The notes beneath the pieces are model-generated. The model was not told the origin of the DNA. It did not search any database and saw only the letters and a list, made by a program, of their open reading frames with translations. Of a DNA stretch of 64,000 bases, positions 1 to 11,729 are shown in pieces (the stretch's first letter is position 1; each line of letters begins with the position of its first letter). The DNA lies in NCBI GenBank assembly GCA_019055375.1, contig JAHQIW010004469.1, positions 1 through 64,000 of the forward strand, in the 5' to 3' direction. The stretch is from Parelaphostrongylus tenuis (lineage: Eukaryota > Nematoda > Chromadorea > Rhabditida > Metastrongylidae). The position numbers and the translations under genes are program-made.

Positions 1-1239
1 TTTTCATGTCGATTTTCATCGATGATGTTGCATGAATTTCATTGGTATTAAATGATCTAAGACGCAGTAATATGCTTATTCTTATGCGACAATGGTCATA
101 GACAACATACATGATGAACAAAGATTAGGACAGAATTGGTTGTAAGGAGTGCGATGGTTAAAGATGCTAAGCAACACTGTTTTGCCTCTGGTTTTAGCGC
201 GTATTTGACCATCTTAGCATCTCTTCTATCTTGAACTGTCAGTTAATTACCAGAACTATTTGTTAAAAGTCACTGACAGTGTTCCTCAGAAAGACCTGAT
301 TGCTTGTGGTGAGATCTCGAGCGTGCTCAAGTACTACTCCTGCATTCCAGGGAATCATTCAACTATCTCGTGATAAACTGAAGGAAAGATTTTCACTGGA
401 CCTCTAGGTGAACAGTCAGAATTGCCATACGGTCTCAAGTACTCTTATATAAAATCGCGTAAAGTTGATAAATCTTCTCCTCTGAAGATCATGGCTGACG
501 TTTTGGCTTTTTGCCTTTTCGAGAATAGGCGTACTATTTTAGATTGTACGTATTTTCCACAGATCTGCTTCATAGAAAAATCTTTTCTGGTTGAGTGCGG
601 AGCACACGAGGCCGTCAACAGGTGGTCGATGGAAAGTCTGAACATGATCAAAAACGATCATGTGCTTTCTAGAAATGAAGGTTGATACAAAAAGCATTCT
701 ATATTTCTATATCATCGATTTAGCACACCCTTTTTCTACTAGCGAATCTCGACAGATGCGTCCTTTCGAACGGGTGTGAAGTCATGGAGACGGCTAGGAG
801 CTTTCTCCAATAAACAAGCTTCTCCATATCTCTCTGGAAAAGACTGACAAGCCATCGGTGAGCACCCAAATCTATGTTCATAGATCGGCAAGATAAAAAT
901 TGCCTGCAAGGAACAAACCACTAAGCTTCTTCTTGAATAACATAGAATGCGTGCAGGTGCAGAGCAAAACATAGGTAATGATGGAGCGACATAAGTATCA
1001 AATCTAAGCGTTATTTTCTACAATTACAGTGATAAAACTCTGTTTAACAGTTGATGTTTCTCCACCTCTGTATTTTTTCTAATAGTATTAAATTTCATGT
1101 CTTGAAAAACTTTGGCAGAGGAATTAGTAGTATTATTTATCGTGTACAAGTAATACAAGCCACTAAGTCTGAGATCAATTCACGATTCGCGCTACCGTTG
1201 AACGAAACCGAGATTGAAGGTTTGTAAGGAGCTTGACGA
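1..1239. other. Unassigned stretch, no gene recognised
   Basis: Several short open frames occur on both strands and none has a recognisable domain, a convincing splice pattern or an advantage over its antisense frame. The only local structure noted is a short inverted repeat, AGATGCTAAG near 165 and CTTAGCATCT near 211, with a loop of about 35 bases. The last 100-200 bases may be the decayed upstream part of the endonuclease fragment that follows, but I could not follow that reading frame reliably. Confidence 0.5.
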
Positions 1240-2050
1240 CATGGGGAATGTAAATCATTTTCAATCCTGTGCAAAAATACACTTTCTGGCGGTTTTTTCT
1301 CAACAGGACTAGATATTTAAGGGAGACTCTAACGCCAGACTAGGAACGGCCAGCGAAAATGAATACGGGATAGGAAAATTCGAAATAAGAGGGCGAAATA
1401 AGAACGAAGAACATCTTGCACGAGACTTATCCGCGGCACCTCTCTTTCATGGTAACTCACTTCTGAGTAGAGAGGAAATCGCCGTTGGACAGGAGTCCTT
1501 AGTGGCACAACTCGTGAGGAGATCGATCATGTACTACTTATCAGCAGAAAATGGTGCCTCTCTGACACTTCAGTGATACCAAGAATCTGTACGGGATTTG
1601 ATCACCACCTCTTAAGTGAGAAGATTCGATTCAACCATAAGCTTCATAAGCTAGAAAAGAAGTGCTGTCACCGCTGTAAAAACAAGTGTATGACTAGGAT
1701 GTTATCATCAAAATTCTCTCCGCATACGACCGGCAGATGTGCCAAACTAGCTTCAGTTCCTTAAACAAAAAGTTCTTATCGCATATCCAATAATATCGAG
1801 ACGGCGCTAGGAGAAGGGAACTGAAGACGGATACTTCTGTAACACACCTAACTCGTGTGAGATTTAGCGTAAGCTGCAGAAGATCTTTGCAGGAGGACTT
1901 ACCTCGGTACAACCAAAATAAATTGTAAATAAGCGGCACAAAAACGGTCTAGTTCAAAGAAATGCCGTCGAGTTCTCTGAAACTATCATGTTCCGCTATC
2001 CTCCTTATGAATGAAGATGCGATGTGAGCTTTTGACGTGATAACATTCTG
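1240..2050 (+). pseudogene. RTE-type LINE remnant: AP endonuclease domain and linker (subfamily 2)
   Basis: This is the 5' half of a dead RTE-type non-LTR retrotransposon. The intact enzyme nicks target DNA so that the reverse transcriptase can prime. Seen: a frame through GDSNARLG (1322-1345), corresponding to the GDFNA motif of APE-type endonucleases; HGNS (1448-1459) in the same frame; then, after a frameshift, GFDHHLL (1594-1614), corresponding to the SDHR-type catalytic motif. A later block reads AAQKRSSSKKCRR (from 1933), which resembles the linker between endonuclease and reverse transcriptase in hookworm RTE copies. Stops and shifts make it non-functional. No reverse transcriptase follows; the element is lost near 2050, just before a stretch of different composition. 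The family call rests on remembered motif patterns, not on an alignment. Confidence 0.72.
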
Positions 2051-2149
2051 AATACATGCAGTTTGCACGCCATAAAATTTTTAAAAAATAAAGGGATTTT
2101 GATTTTTAGCTACCGTAGCTAGGTTTCATCTCACACACATTTGATTGCT

Positions 2150-5100
2150 ATAGTAAATTGAAACTGGTAACGGGGGCGCCCCCCCGGGGGCTAGGACCAA
2201 TAAACGAAGAAGGGAAAACCTTAATGATATTTACAGCCCCCGGATCAAATGTACTTTTTGCATTCCTAAAGATCTTTTCCAGTTTTTAGGGCCGGAGCGG
2301 ATAATAGTGGGCCGCAAGACCTTACAATGAAAGGGGGGCATTAATCCGTAGCTGTGGATTCAGACCGAATCCCCACTTCGAAACAAATACGTTACCAACC
2401 CTCAGCTAAATATATTCTGAATGTTTCTGTGTACCAACGTTTTGTTTGCGTTCCCATACACTCCGGTCTTTCACACCCAGTGCTCTATTGGTCTTCAGCT
2501 TATCCATCACAGTCTATTACAACTGTCTATGGTCATCATCAGGTTAAAGGTATCCCTTTGTTTTTCTCGATATATGGTGAGGAAAAAGGAGAAACCCTTT
2601 GGTTGATACATCCTCTGAATGTACCCGAGTTTTAGTTGTGCGATTTCTAGTTGCGATTTATTGGAGTGTAAGAATGTTTTATATGTAGAGAGGTTCGTAG
2701 TAAGTGTTGCGATTGGGTTTAGGTTGCCGTGTGTGCTGAGTTGTAGAGTTGCGATTGGAAAACATGGAAGGAGAGAGTGGAGGAGAGGCACCACAGCCGT
2801 ACGCAGCGTTAGGCGTTTTATTTTTTAAGAGTCGACAATATCACTGCCCTTCCATCGGGGCTGGTGGCCACAGTCCTGCAAGTTCTCCTAGCTGGACATA
2901 GGTAATATCATCAGATGAAAAAATGCAAACCAAGGTGGTTAGAAAATATGACATGTGAGGACAACAAGTGGAGGACATAGGACCATACGATAGCTGGGTG
3001 ATTGTTGAAAGGGGGGAGCGAGGTGAGGGGGTAAGAAGGGAATCCATTATATTATGATTGATTTTGGAAAAAGACACAAGGGAGTCTTCGTACATAAACC
3101 GCACGCTCCTACTCCTTTTCCCTTCTATGGGATTTGATTGTTTAGGTTCTATTAACTCTACGAAAAAATAAACATATGCAAGAAGAAAGAAGACTTATAC
3201 CTTTTGCTGAAACACAACCTAAATTACTACACCTTCATAATTTAAAAAGATCTTGACCTGAGGGGGTGATTACCCAGTTGAAAATTAGGTTAGTAGTAGT
3301 TGACAAGTGTGCTTTTTCGTTGAACAAATTAGCACGGATTCTTCGGAAGGGACATAAATGACTGGCGCCCCATGCGCATGTGACCGCATCCCAAACCACG
3401 TTGTGGTTCACAGGAAAAGAAAAGTTCACTTGAAATACAGGCAAGTAAAGACAGCAATCGATCGTTGGAAGTACCAAAAGGAGGCACTAACATAGATCAA
3501 ATGGTGAAAAAGTGCATGTATGAGAGCCAACCAAGTGTAGACAACGCAAGTGGTAAGAGGTCCAGAGTGCACAGCTGGAGCCGCAAGTACTGCACAAAGT
3601 TACAGGTTGGTAAAGAGGTTGTCCATGGCCTGTGTCGCACACACGAAGAGAACAAATTGTTAATCCGGGTCGATCTCGCCGCGCTCAGGGCCAGTCACCT
3701 CGACACCAAAACACAAAAAAATGCAACTTACTAACCAACCTCCTAGAAGATATTACAGTTTAAACAAGCCGTTTATCAGATAGTCTAGACTGTGTTCTGG
3801 CCGGAGAAGGAAAAACAGAAACACCCAAGAAAAAGAAAAAACAATAGAAACAAAGAAAGAAGGAAAAAAACAACAAGAAACAAACACACTCGAAAACAGC
3901 AAGCAGGAATACACAAAAGACAGAGAACCAGAACGAAGAAAAGAAAAAAACCGAGCAATAAAGAAAGAAACAATAGCACTGATCAGGTTTATTTTCGGTT
4001 TTTTTAGTGTATTTTATTTCTATGAGCTCGGAGCTTTTTTTGTTTTAGTTTTTTAGAGTTGATAGAGAACAGAGACAACCAAGAAACCCCCCCGGAAGGG
4101 GAACACACGCGGGAGACCGATTTTAAATGATGTACCTCAAGAACTAGAGTCATAAAGTGGGGGGGGGGGGTCATTCCGACAGGGAGTAATGTTGTAGGCC
4201 GAAGGTAAAGTCAAGTCGCAACCGTAGCCGAACCGAAAATAAAATAAGAGAGCGAGAGTCTAACCCCCCCCCCACCCGCGAGAGAAGGGTGGACGTCATT
4301 GGGCACCAGCGCGAGTTCCGCGAATGGTCCCCGAGAGAAGAAGTCCATAAACGTCATATTGTTTAAATAAATAATACCCCGCCGAAGTCAATTGTACAAA
4401 AAGCTTTTTTGTTAATGTTAGATATCTAGATTTTAGTTTAGGATTTTTGTAAGCCAGAGATATGCATTCATCACCCCCTTTCACAATAGGCGTAGCTAGC
4501 ATTCATCTTCACCTACTCAGACGAACAAGACTAAGTTAGAATTGAGAAATTAGAAATTTTAGAAATGAGCGAAGGCAAAATACATGGTGAATGAGAAAAA
4601 GAATAACAAATTTTATATGGCGCAACCCCGCTACCGCGCCGCTGAGCAAATCATCCTTCAGGGATCTGTATCCACGTATCGTTGAGTCCTATGCACACCG
4701 TCTTGTAAATGATTTCCGCTAGTTTGGGAAGAGTCATATAGTGAGGGCTGTGTATCCGTTGTTTGTCAGGAAAGCGTTTGTTGAAGGGAGAAAGCTGTTA
4801 TTGGGCAGGTGTTTGTTCTGGTTCGGTACTCCAATTTCACTCCCCAAAAGGGAAACCCTGTCCAACACAAGTGATTGTCTTTTTTGGTCGAATGAGCTTC
4901 TTTGGTGGTCTTTTTGTGTGTCAAAATGAATGCAGAGTATAGTATGCTAGTACTATAGCTATGTTGAATTTATACTTCCTTCGATCAAGGTTGTTTGTGG
5001 ACACCGGTGTTTGCTGTTGTTGTACTAATGTAATAACGAACATTAGCAGGATGCTATCAGAACTGGATTACGATAATACGTCACTTCAATCGGCTTACAC

Positions 5101-6720
5101 CAAACACTTGGAAAAAGGTTTGTAAACCAAAGCTGCTTACCTCCTCACTAAAGTAAATGATGAAGTCGGTCAAAACTGGGACGAGAAGGCATAGGGGTTG
5201 ATAACAAACTCTCCTCAAACCTTTCTTTTGCAAACGACATCTTCATCTTTTTAAAAATACCAGCAAAGTACAGACGATGCTCAATGACCTCAGCGAAACT
5301 GGAAGAAAATTTGGTTTGGCATTTGCTGAACAGTTGAACAGGACGCAAAAACACGCGCACGGGGAAAAAAATGATTCAGTGGACGGGGAAAACAATAACC
5401 GGTCATGGAGGGAAAAAAAGAAAAGGATTAGTTCAGTTCAGGAGGAGAAAGGAAAAAAGGAAAGGAATGAGGAAGAGGAGGAAAAATAGGAAAGGAAGTC
5501 GGAAGGAGAAGCATTACGGTGGGCCGCGAACAGAGCTTTATTTTTTGTAATTTTTATTGTTTTTTAAAACACTTTTTCCGATTAAAGGATAGAATGACCC
5601 ACCTCGTTGACTCTCTGTCCCGGTCCTGTTTCGTCACGTTCGTGTGCCGTGAGTTGGGTTTTCGGGTGATGTGATGGGACTCCTAGTTTCCATGGATGTT
5701 GTTCCGTGAAAATATGTGTGAATAGGATAATAGCATCAACCTGAAGAGGAAAAAGGAAGGAAATGGAAAAAAGATAAAATAGGGAAAAAAAAAGGAAATA
5801 ATGACAGCCAGCAGCAGAACACAGAACAAGGGACGAGTGAGGAGGGGAGAGAGCAGCAGCCAGCATAGGTGCATTCGCGCACTCTCGAAAGGATCACACA
5901 CATAGTCACATACCAATACAACAGGACCCCCAACCCGCGACCCTATCCGGACACACATTAGAATCTCTCGACGAGAACACCAATTGTCCCCACCGCAAGG
6001 GCAAATGTGATAATCTCCAGATAATAAAAACACGAAGAATCACGAAGAGAAGGCCACCCGACGCATTCCCCCCCCGTACCGAACCTATATGCTGTGTGTC
6101 GGAAATAGTAAGCCACCGACCATATTTTAGCGGAACCCTTTCCTTCAAACTCCCTGCTGTGCCCCCATTCACCCTTTTGATTCGGACGTTTCCTAAACAG
6201 TGTAAATATCCCAAGAGCAGCGCTCTGTTATGCAGAAAAAGACTTGAGTTGATATACAGCCACGTCAAAAAGTCTGCGCAACCACTCATAGAACGCTTGT
6301 GAACGCGATTTTTTGAAAGTTAACCGGCACCACGCACTGCATCACAATGTCTAGACGGTTTGCTCAGCTCCGATCTTTGAAAAATATTTCATCTTCGTGA
6401 TAGAAAATATACAAATCGATAGCGAAATACAGATAGGCCGGTCATATAATAAGAATAACAGATGACTGATGGACGAAAAGTGGAAGGACTCCGAAAGGAT
6501 GCAAGCGCCCTGATGTTGGACCCGAATGAAAGGCGGACGTTTTTGTGGCTAACGTCAGCCATCCATCTGCAGATGGCAAACCATTTTGGATTTACGGAAT
6601 GAGCTTTCCGTACGTCACCAGTGTTTGAAGCAGACCACCACAATAGGCGACAGTTGCGCGGGGCAGAAGGAATAAAAAACATGCTGGGGCCCTCACTACA
6701 GCTATATTGGGCCGTCGTAG
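2150..6720. other. Island of distinct base composition, unidentified
   Basis: Compared with the AT-rich surroundings this stretch is visibly richer in G and C. It carries a GC-rich near-palindrome (about 2174-2191), a run of 12 G (4159-4170), a run of 10 C (4264-4273) and several long purine-only stretches. Open frames up to 127 codons occur on both strands and overlap each other, as expected when stop codons become rarer. None shows a domain I recognise. I looked for matching terminal repeats at the two edges and found none. It could be an unrecognised large transposon, horizontally acquired DNA, or an assembly insertion. The edges are approximate. Confidence 0.4.
3795..3985 (+). repeat. Purine-rich (A/G) low-complexity tract
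   Basis: The plus strand is almost entirely A and G with scattered C, built from AGAAA and GAAAC-like steps. The lysine/arginine-rich frame on this strand and the leucine/phenylalanine-rich frame opposite are both products of the composition. Similar purine-rich tracts lie at about 5395-5500 and 5745-5800. Long polypurine stretches can form non-B DNA, but nothing here shows a specific role. Confidence 0.7.
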
Positions 6721-6754
6721 TATACAGTTAGGTATTATGGCTCATAATGCACAA

Positions 6755-7330
6755 GCTGACCCTGTTCTGTGCCATACTGATGATATGGGGGATCGGTTAG
6801 CGTCAGTAAGAGACTGAAGTAGGAGAAGAGAGTGTGAGAAAACATAGGATCATGAAATGGTTTTATTCTAAGTATTTATGACTTTCTATGATTTTTCTTT
6901 CTATTTGTAATGATTCTCACTTGTTCTGTGGCATATCAATGATATGGGGATCGGTCAGTGTCAGTAAACGCTTCAAATAAGAAAAGAAAGTGTGAGAAAA
7001 ACACAAAATTAGATATATTTACGACTTTCCAGGGTTTTTTGTCATTTATTAATGTTCATAATGTAGGTTAATCCCGTTTTCTGTCGCATCGATAATGTTG
7101 CTGATGGGCTAGCGCCAGTGTGCACTTCAAATGAAAGAAGACCCAGATGCATTCACAATTGATGACCTTATTTTTTCACTAATTAGGGTCCAAAACACCC
7201 TATCCTTGTGGGGTGACATATCAATGAATTTGTGTATGGGCTAGAATACTTTTCAAATAAGAGAAGAGAATGTGATAGAGCATAAACTCTCAGATGCATT
7301 TACGATTTCTCATGGTTTCTTTTGTCATTT
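6755..7330 (+). repeat. Diverged tandem repeat, four units of about 130-160 bp
   Basis: Four successive blocks share the same order of landmarks: a TTCTGTGGCATATCAATGATATGGGG-like core (near 6764, 6924, 7076 and 7203), a GGTCAGTGTCAGTAA-like block, a TTCAAATAAGAGAAGAGAGTGTGA-like block, and a TTTACGACTTTC / TTTTGTCATTT block. Units 1 and 2 are closest to each other; units 3 and 4 are more decayed. The array ends where the large repeat starting near 7340 begins. No coding potential is seen. Confidence 0.75.
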
Positions 7331-7339
7331 ATCAAACCC

Positions 7340-9560
7340 TAACGAACGGTTATAGAAATCGATGCGCGTGGAGTGAGTTGCGTAGCGGTGCGCAATTTTC
7401 GTTGTTTGATTACCGTTTTTTTCTTTGTCTTGTAGGTTTTTTTTTGCTTCCTTGTACTGTTTCGAAACAGCACAATTTTCTCTACTCGCCCATATGCTTT
7501 TAAAGCATGTATAGCTCTTTCTTGTGAAGCAAAGCTCTGATTTACTATGCAGTCATAGCGTTTTGGCATTCAGTCACATGTATTAAGTGTACGAAGATTA
7601 TTAAGATATAAATTTTCGAGTCTTCGATGATTTTCATTATATGCAGTGCCTAAAATCATGACAACTAATATTAGAAACAATAGATTGTTAGCCAACAATG
7701 ACCATGTAAGCTGAATGCAGTATTAGTTTATCGATAACACTCGATAAGCTAGATTATTAGTGTACCACAAGATTTGAAATTTATGTAAAAGTATGAAAGA
7801 GTATCTTATTTTATCGTTCTATGAGTTCTTATTGTTATTTATCCATCTATCCATTCAATGAGCATTATTCGTCGTTGCAAGTATTGCCGCTGCAGATGCG
7901 ACCTATTTTGCGTATTCTATGTAATTTCATAGTTGATTAACCTCGAGGCTATTCCAATTACCTCTTTCACGTCCCGAGAACTTGAAATAATTTCAGTGTG
8001 ATCACTCCACGTTCATCGCTTGCATGCGGCATTATTCTGAGTTTTGCAAATCATTTATGGTTCGTAATTGCGAAGACGAGTCGCATACTTTTGCATACGG
8101 AAAAACTCTGTGCAATCAGCCACAGACGTGCGAAGAAGTAAGCAGTGCATATTTCTCGTTTGTTCGTTGTCGTCACTCAACATTTACTTCTTCGAAAGTG
8201 TGCCTACGGAAGTGGTCGGCAGAGGAAATGCGAGTCAAAATGACCTATCTAAGCTTCGATGGAAGAAAGAAACTTGAACTTTGGGCTAATATCGCATGAT
8301 ATTGTGTCAAATTGCATAAAGAGGACAATGATGAAGAGATATTGATAATTGGTCAACTATTTGTCACCCAAAACTTTATCTTATTCTTTCATGACAACGG
8401 GAGGTATCTGAGAAACTCGAGGGTCAGGTACAAAAAACCAGTCGACTTTTACGTAATCTACATGTTTCAATTTGAGAGATGATTGTCACAGACATATCTA
8501 TAACGATCAAAAGAACGCTGTTCAGAAAAGACGCACTTTTTCTCGGCGTTATGCAAATTATTGGTCGAAAATATGTGTATTCAAAGAATTATTCTCAATA
8601 CTTATCTCTATTCGCCTCATGTTTTCGAAAAATGATTTTTCAAACCGCCATAACGTTCCAGTGAGTATTCGATAGCTTTAATTTTGAAAGTAAATTTAAA
8701 AATTGTATGCAATTTTTCTTGTGGTTTTCATATTATATTGTAAGTAAAAATAGAAATCTTTTTCACACTTGAGCATCTTTCGCTGAACATGGCTTTTCAT
8801 TTAGGCTTCCAAAAGCCATTCGATAGCGCAGATCCCAATGATTTCAATGATAAACTTGGTTTGGAAAAGATTTATAATGTGTTATGACAGTTAAAAGAAT
8901 ATTGGGTTTCGCTTTTGACGCACATCGCACGCCACATATGAATGACGCTACGCGATCTACACGAGCCAAATGCGAAATTCAGTATTCTTCTAGCTGTCCT
9001 AAGCGCACTAAGAAGTCGTTCTCAAAATCCAAGCATATTATTGAAATCGTTAAAATATGCACTATCGAATGAATATGAAAGTCTGAGGAGAAAAGCCGAG
9101 TACGGCGAATTACTTAGCACACCAAATGAAAACCTGAACTCCTCGAGATTTGAGCTGTCGACTGGTTGACGGAAGGCGATGGCTTGAGCCAATATTGCGA
9201 TATCCATCCAAATATCGGTGCTAGGTATGCCAGCCGCATGTTAAATGAAATTTTATTTTTGATGTTAGATCGTAAAAATGGTTTTTTTTGGAAAACCAAA
9301 AGCACTACCAAATTCGTAGAAATTTAATGCTAGTGAATAGTTACTGGACTGTACAAAGTAAGAGCTCGCATTAGCGGTAAATGCTTTAGTGTTAAAGAAA
9401 TTTTTATCTTTAGTGTTAGAGCGCATCAAAAGTTTTATTGTGGAAAGAAAGTATATCTCAAAGTTATCGAGAGTTCAGATAACGAATGCTTATTAAAACA
9501 CCTGAAAAATTTAGTAAAACAGAATCCAGATATTGAAAGAGATCCAGATTTGCAAGTTCT
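7340..9560 (+). repeat. Large interspersed repeat, copy 1 (partner at 56.84-58.22 kb)
   Basis: Long colinear but diverged similarity to 56,840-58,220 on the same strand. Matching landmarks: a TTTCGTTGTTTGATTA block (about 7398 and 56,867), a CAGTCATA block (about 7551 and 57,016), an ATTATTGGTC block (about 8549 and 57,231), a GAGCATCTTTCG-like block (about 8770 and 57,427), an AATATTGGGTTTCGC-like block (about 8898 and 57,555), a TATCGAATGA block (about 9063 and 57,721) and a TTTTTTTTGGAAAA block (about 9283 and 57,990). Copy 1 carries about 0.85 kb (roughly 7690-8530) that copy 2 lacks. The 3' part consists of units of the ACAGCG / TATCGAATGAT family. No transposase or polymerase was found in either copy. 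Confidence 0.65.
7997..8137 (+). CDS. Candidate cysteine-rich internal exon, function unknown
   Basis: An open frame of 47 codons is bounded by a nematode-like acceptor, AATAATTTCAG, ending at 7996, and a good donor, GTAAGC, at 8138. Both boundaries are phase 0. The peptide has six cysteines at about residues 1, 9, 17, 25, 39 and 45, beginning CDHSTFIAC and ending CNQPQTCEE. Such spacing suggests a disulphide-bonded secreted domain; it is not a clear ShKT or Kunitz pattern and I do not recognise the family. The frame stays open to about 8299, but the donor argues that the coding part ends earlier. No flanking exons were found, so it may be an isolated relic or a chance frame. It lies in the segment of the large repeat that the second copy lacks. 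Confidence 0.33.
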
Positions 9561-9569
9561 AATAATCTT

Positions 9570-9830
9570 TTAGCTGTTACAGCGCTCTAAGGAATCCTTT
9601 CCTAAGACTAAGTACCCGTTTATTTTTTTATTTCGCCCTGCCTATTAATTATCAGTTGCTCATGAAAAAAAATTTACTTGGCGAGAAATGCTTGACTGTG
9701 GAGCAAAATCTTAATTTGACTGTTACAGCGCAAAAAGCAGGCATTTGAGAATCAGAATACGCCGTTCAAATTCACTTGTTTTTAAGCTATCGAATGATGC
9801 TAAAGATAAGGCGAAAAAATACGTTCTGAC
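9570..9830 (+). repeat. Units of the ACAGCG / TATCGAATGAT repeat family
   Basis: Two further units follow the large repeat. Each starts with an ACTGTTACAGCG-like block (about 9578 and 9720). The second continues to a TTTTTAAGCTATCGAATGATG block near 9779. The same pair of blocks occurs in the arms of the foldback elements at 15.9, 42.0 and 44.9 kb and in head-to-tail units at 58.1 and 58.8 kb. Confidence 0.6.
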
Positions 9831-9999
9831 CAATGGGCTCACATAGGGTGGAGATAGCGGAAAAAGAAACGGTGACTGTTGTTCGGCCGCTCTGTGTGAT
9901 TCAAACAAATCCACTTTATATACTCAGATAGGCTGACTTGCATGGAATCAACTGAAAATAGTCTTGTGAAGTTTACAACCAGTGTATGAAGCCATATAT

Positions 10000-10130
10000 C
10001 TGATGACATTTTTGAGCCTGCCATGAGGTCTGTTATGGCACTTATACAGTGCCAGACACGTGTTTTGGGCTTTGAGCTTCATCAGTTGCACGATGCCTTT
10101 CGCTTGAGCCAATTTCTTCTGGGGATTTAT
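10000..10130 (+). repeat. Short interspersed module (CACGTGTTT family), copy 1
   Basis: A block of about 120 bp with ordered landmarks: TCTGATGACAT, GAGCCTGCCATGAGGTCTG, a GCACTTATACAGTGC step, ACACGTGTTTTGG, CATCAGTTGCACGATGCCTTT. The same order is found at 19.36, 19.64 and 52.54 kb, and a related core forms the arms of the palindrome at 23.1 kb. It is non-coding and its full extent is unclear. Confidence 0.6.
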
Positions 10131-10139
10131 GCGTGGGAA

Positions 10140-11725
10140 ACTTTGAGCGAGGTCTTAAAAACGGTCGGAAAGAAAGGTATTACATGATAATTGCATGAAG
10201 CTGTCGCCTGGAGATGGTAGGTATCAGATCAGCGATGAATTTTATCGTATTATCGCATAGGATAGATGACGACAGATCAAAATTTAATATTTGCAGACTC
10301 TTTAGATAAGAATTTTTTTCAGATTTCAGTTCATGGGTTGCATTCGTTGCGATAGCTTTGGCCACCTACTTATAGGGGATGCTCATGACGTTTGAAGACA
10401 TATCTTTATGTTGAATTTCAGAAATATTCTATTATCTCAGACACCTGGATCTGCAAACCTGAACCGTATACTTCGTCTCAATTTTTCAGGCAGATAAGTT
10501 TGGAACTTTCTAAAACATCAATCCCTAATGTTACTTGCATCGCCTGGTCAACTTCCGAAGCATGCGCAATTTAGTAATGATTCTGGGTTTTCCCTACTGC
10601 TTATCCTTTGCTACATATTCCTCTGTATTCCTATTGGCGCATGATCGTAAGAACGGCTGAATGGTATACTGCTTTGGAATGTGTGCACATCTGTCTGAGG
10701 AAATTTTTTCGATTACTCATAGCCAAATGAACACATTTGTTACGCAAAATTTTCACAAATTCCTAATGCTGATAACGATTTCTATTTGCAGATCAGTCTA
10801 ATATGGTTGCTGTTTATGGGCAGGATTGTTAATAAATGCCTGTGTATTTATTATCCTACCATCATGATATTATGTGATCCAAGTAGGTTGACCGTGATTT
10901 CAATTACGCGTTTTATACGCATATAATTGTTCCGTTTGTCTCCTTTCAGTCATATTTAGACGATTTAGGGACATGCCTTATGCTTATTCTAAGTGCTAAA
11001 AGGAGGAAGCTATCGCAGAGTAGATATCGTTGCAGAGCAACTCAAAATACGAGTTATGTTGAGTACCTCAATTACCAGAATATGAAGAAGTGTTTTTCGA
11101 GTGTTCTGGTTGTTCTCACTAACTTCTGGCAATATTTGGGAGTAGTTTTTTTCCGTTACTTTCTATGTTCATGTAATACTAGCAAGCAGCTGGTTTTATA
11201 ATGCTTGGAAAGCTTCACGTTTTGAGTGATTGTATTTGATAGTTTCTGTTTTCCAAGACTAATTGTTTTTCTCAAAAGAGTGTGTCATTGTTTCATATTT
11301 AAGCTTGGTATGCCATTTTTTATTATCAGAAATTGGCCATTCTTCAATGAATTATCTCAAATCGTTGTGTTGAACATGGCATTTTCCTTTCAATCTTCAA
11401 ACTTTATGGTTTTCAGGTAACTAGCTCGCATGAGTTGCTAAAGTGAACAATCATAGTACAACCTCGGACTTTCTATTTATGTTCTCAAAATTCTAATAGT
11501 TGTCAACAGCATGAAAGAGACGTGTCTGCTTGAATTTTATCGCAAAAAATGAAGCAGTAATCGTCTATCCAATAGTTCATACATATCATTCGTTCTGATA
11601 CTATGTTTCCTTCTTATTCTTCATAGAGATCACACTCGTCTTGGTCATATGTAGCGTAATATCTATACAATTCTCATCACGTGTAAACAATTATAAAGCA
11701 AAGAAAAACCCTTTCATGATGACCT
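10140..11725. other. No gene recognised
   Basis: AT-rich sequence with only short open frames on both strands. I see no domain, no conserved repeat and no splice-bounded open frame that stands out from chance. Confidence 0.5.
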
Positions 11726-11729
11726 GTGG

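Noticed and set aside
3362..3372. LTR-retrotransposon primer-binding site (TGGCGCCC)
   Set aside because: No flanking long terminal repeats, gag or pol motifs were found around it.
3792..4007. Lysine/arginine-rich small protein
   Set aside because: It is a direct translation of a purine-only low-complexity tract.
5906..6289. 127-codon minus-strand frame
   Set aside because: It lies in the GC-richer island where overlapping frames are open on both strands (also 5683-6033 minus and 6096-6302 plus); no domain was recognised.
6755..7330. CRISPR-like array
   Set aside because: Units are long, diverged and contiguous, without short identical repeats separated by unique spacers, and the DNA is eukaryotic.
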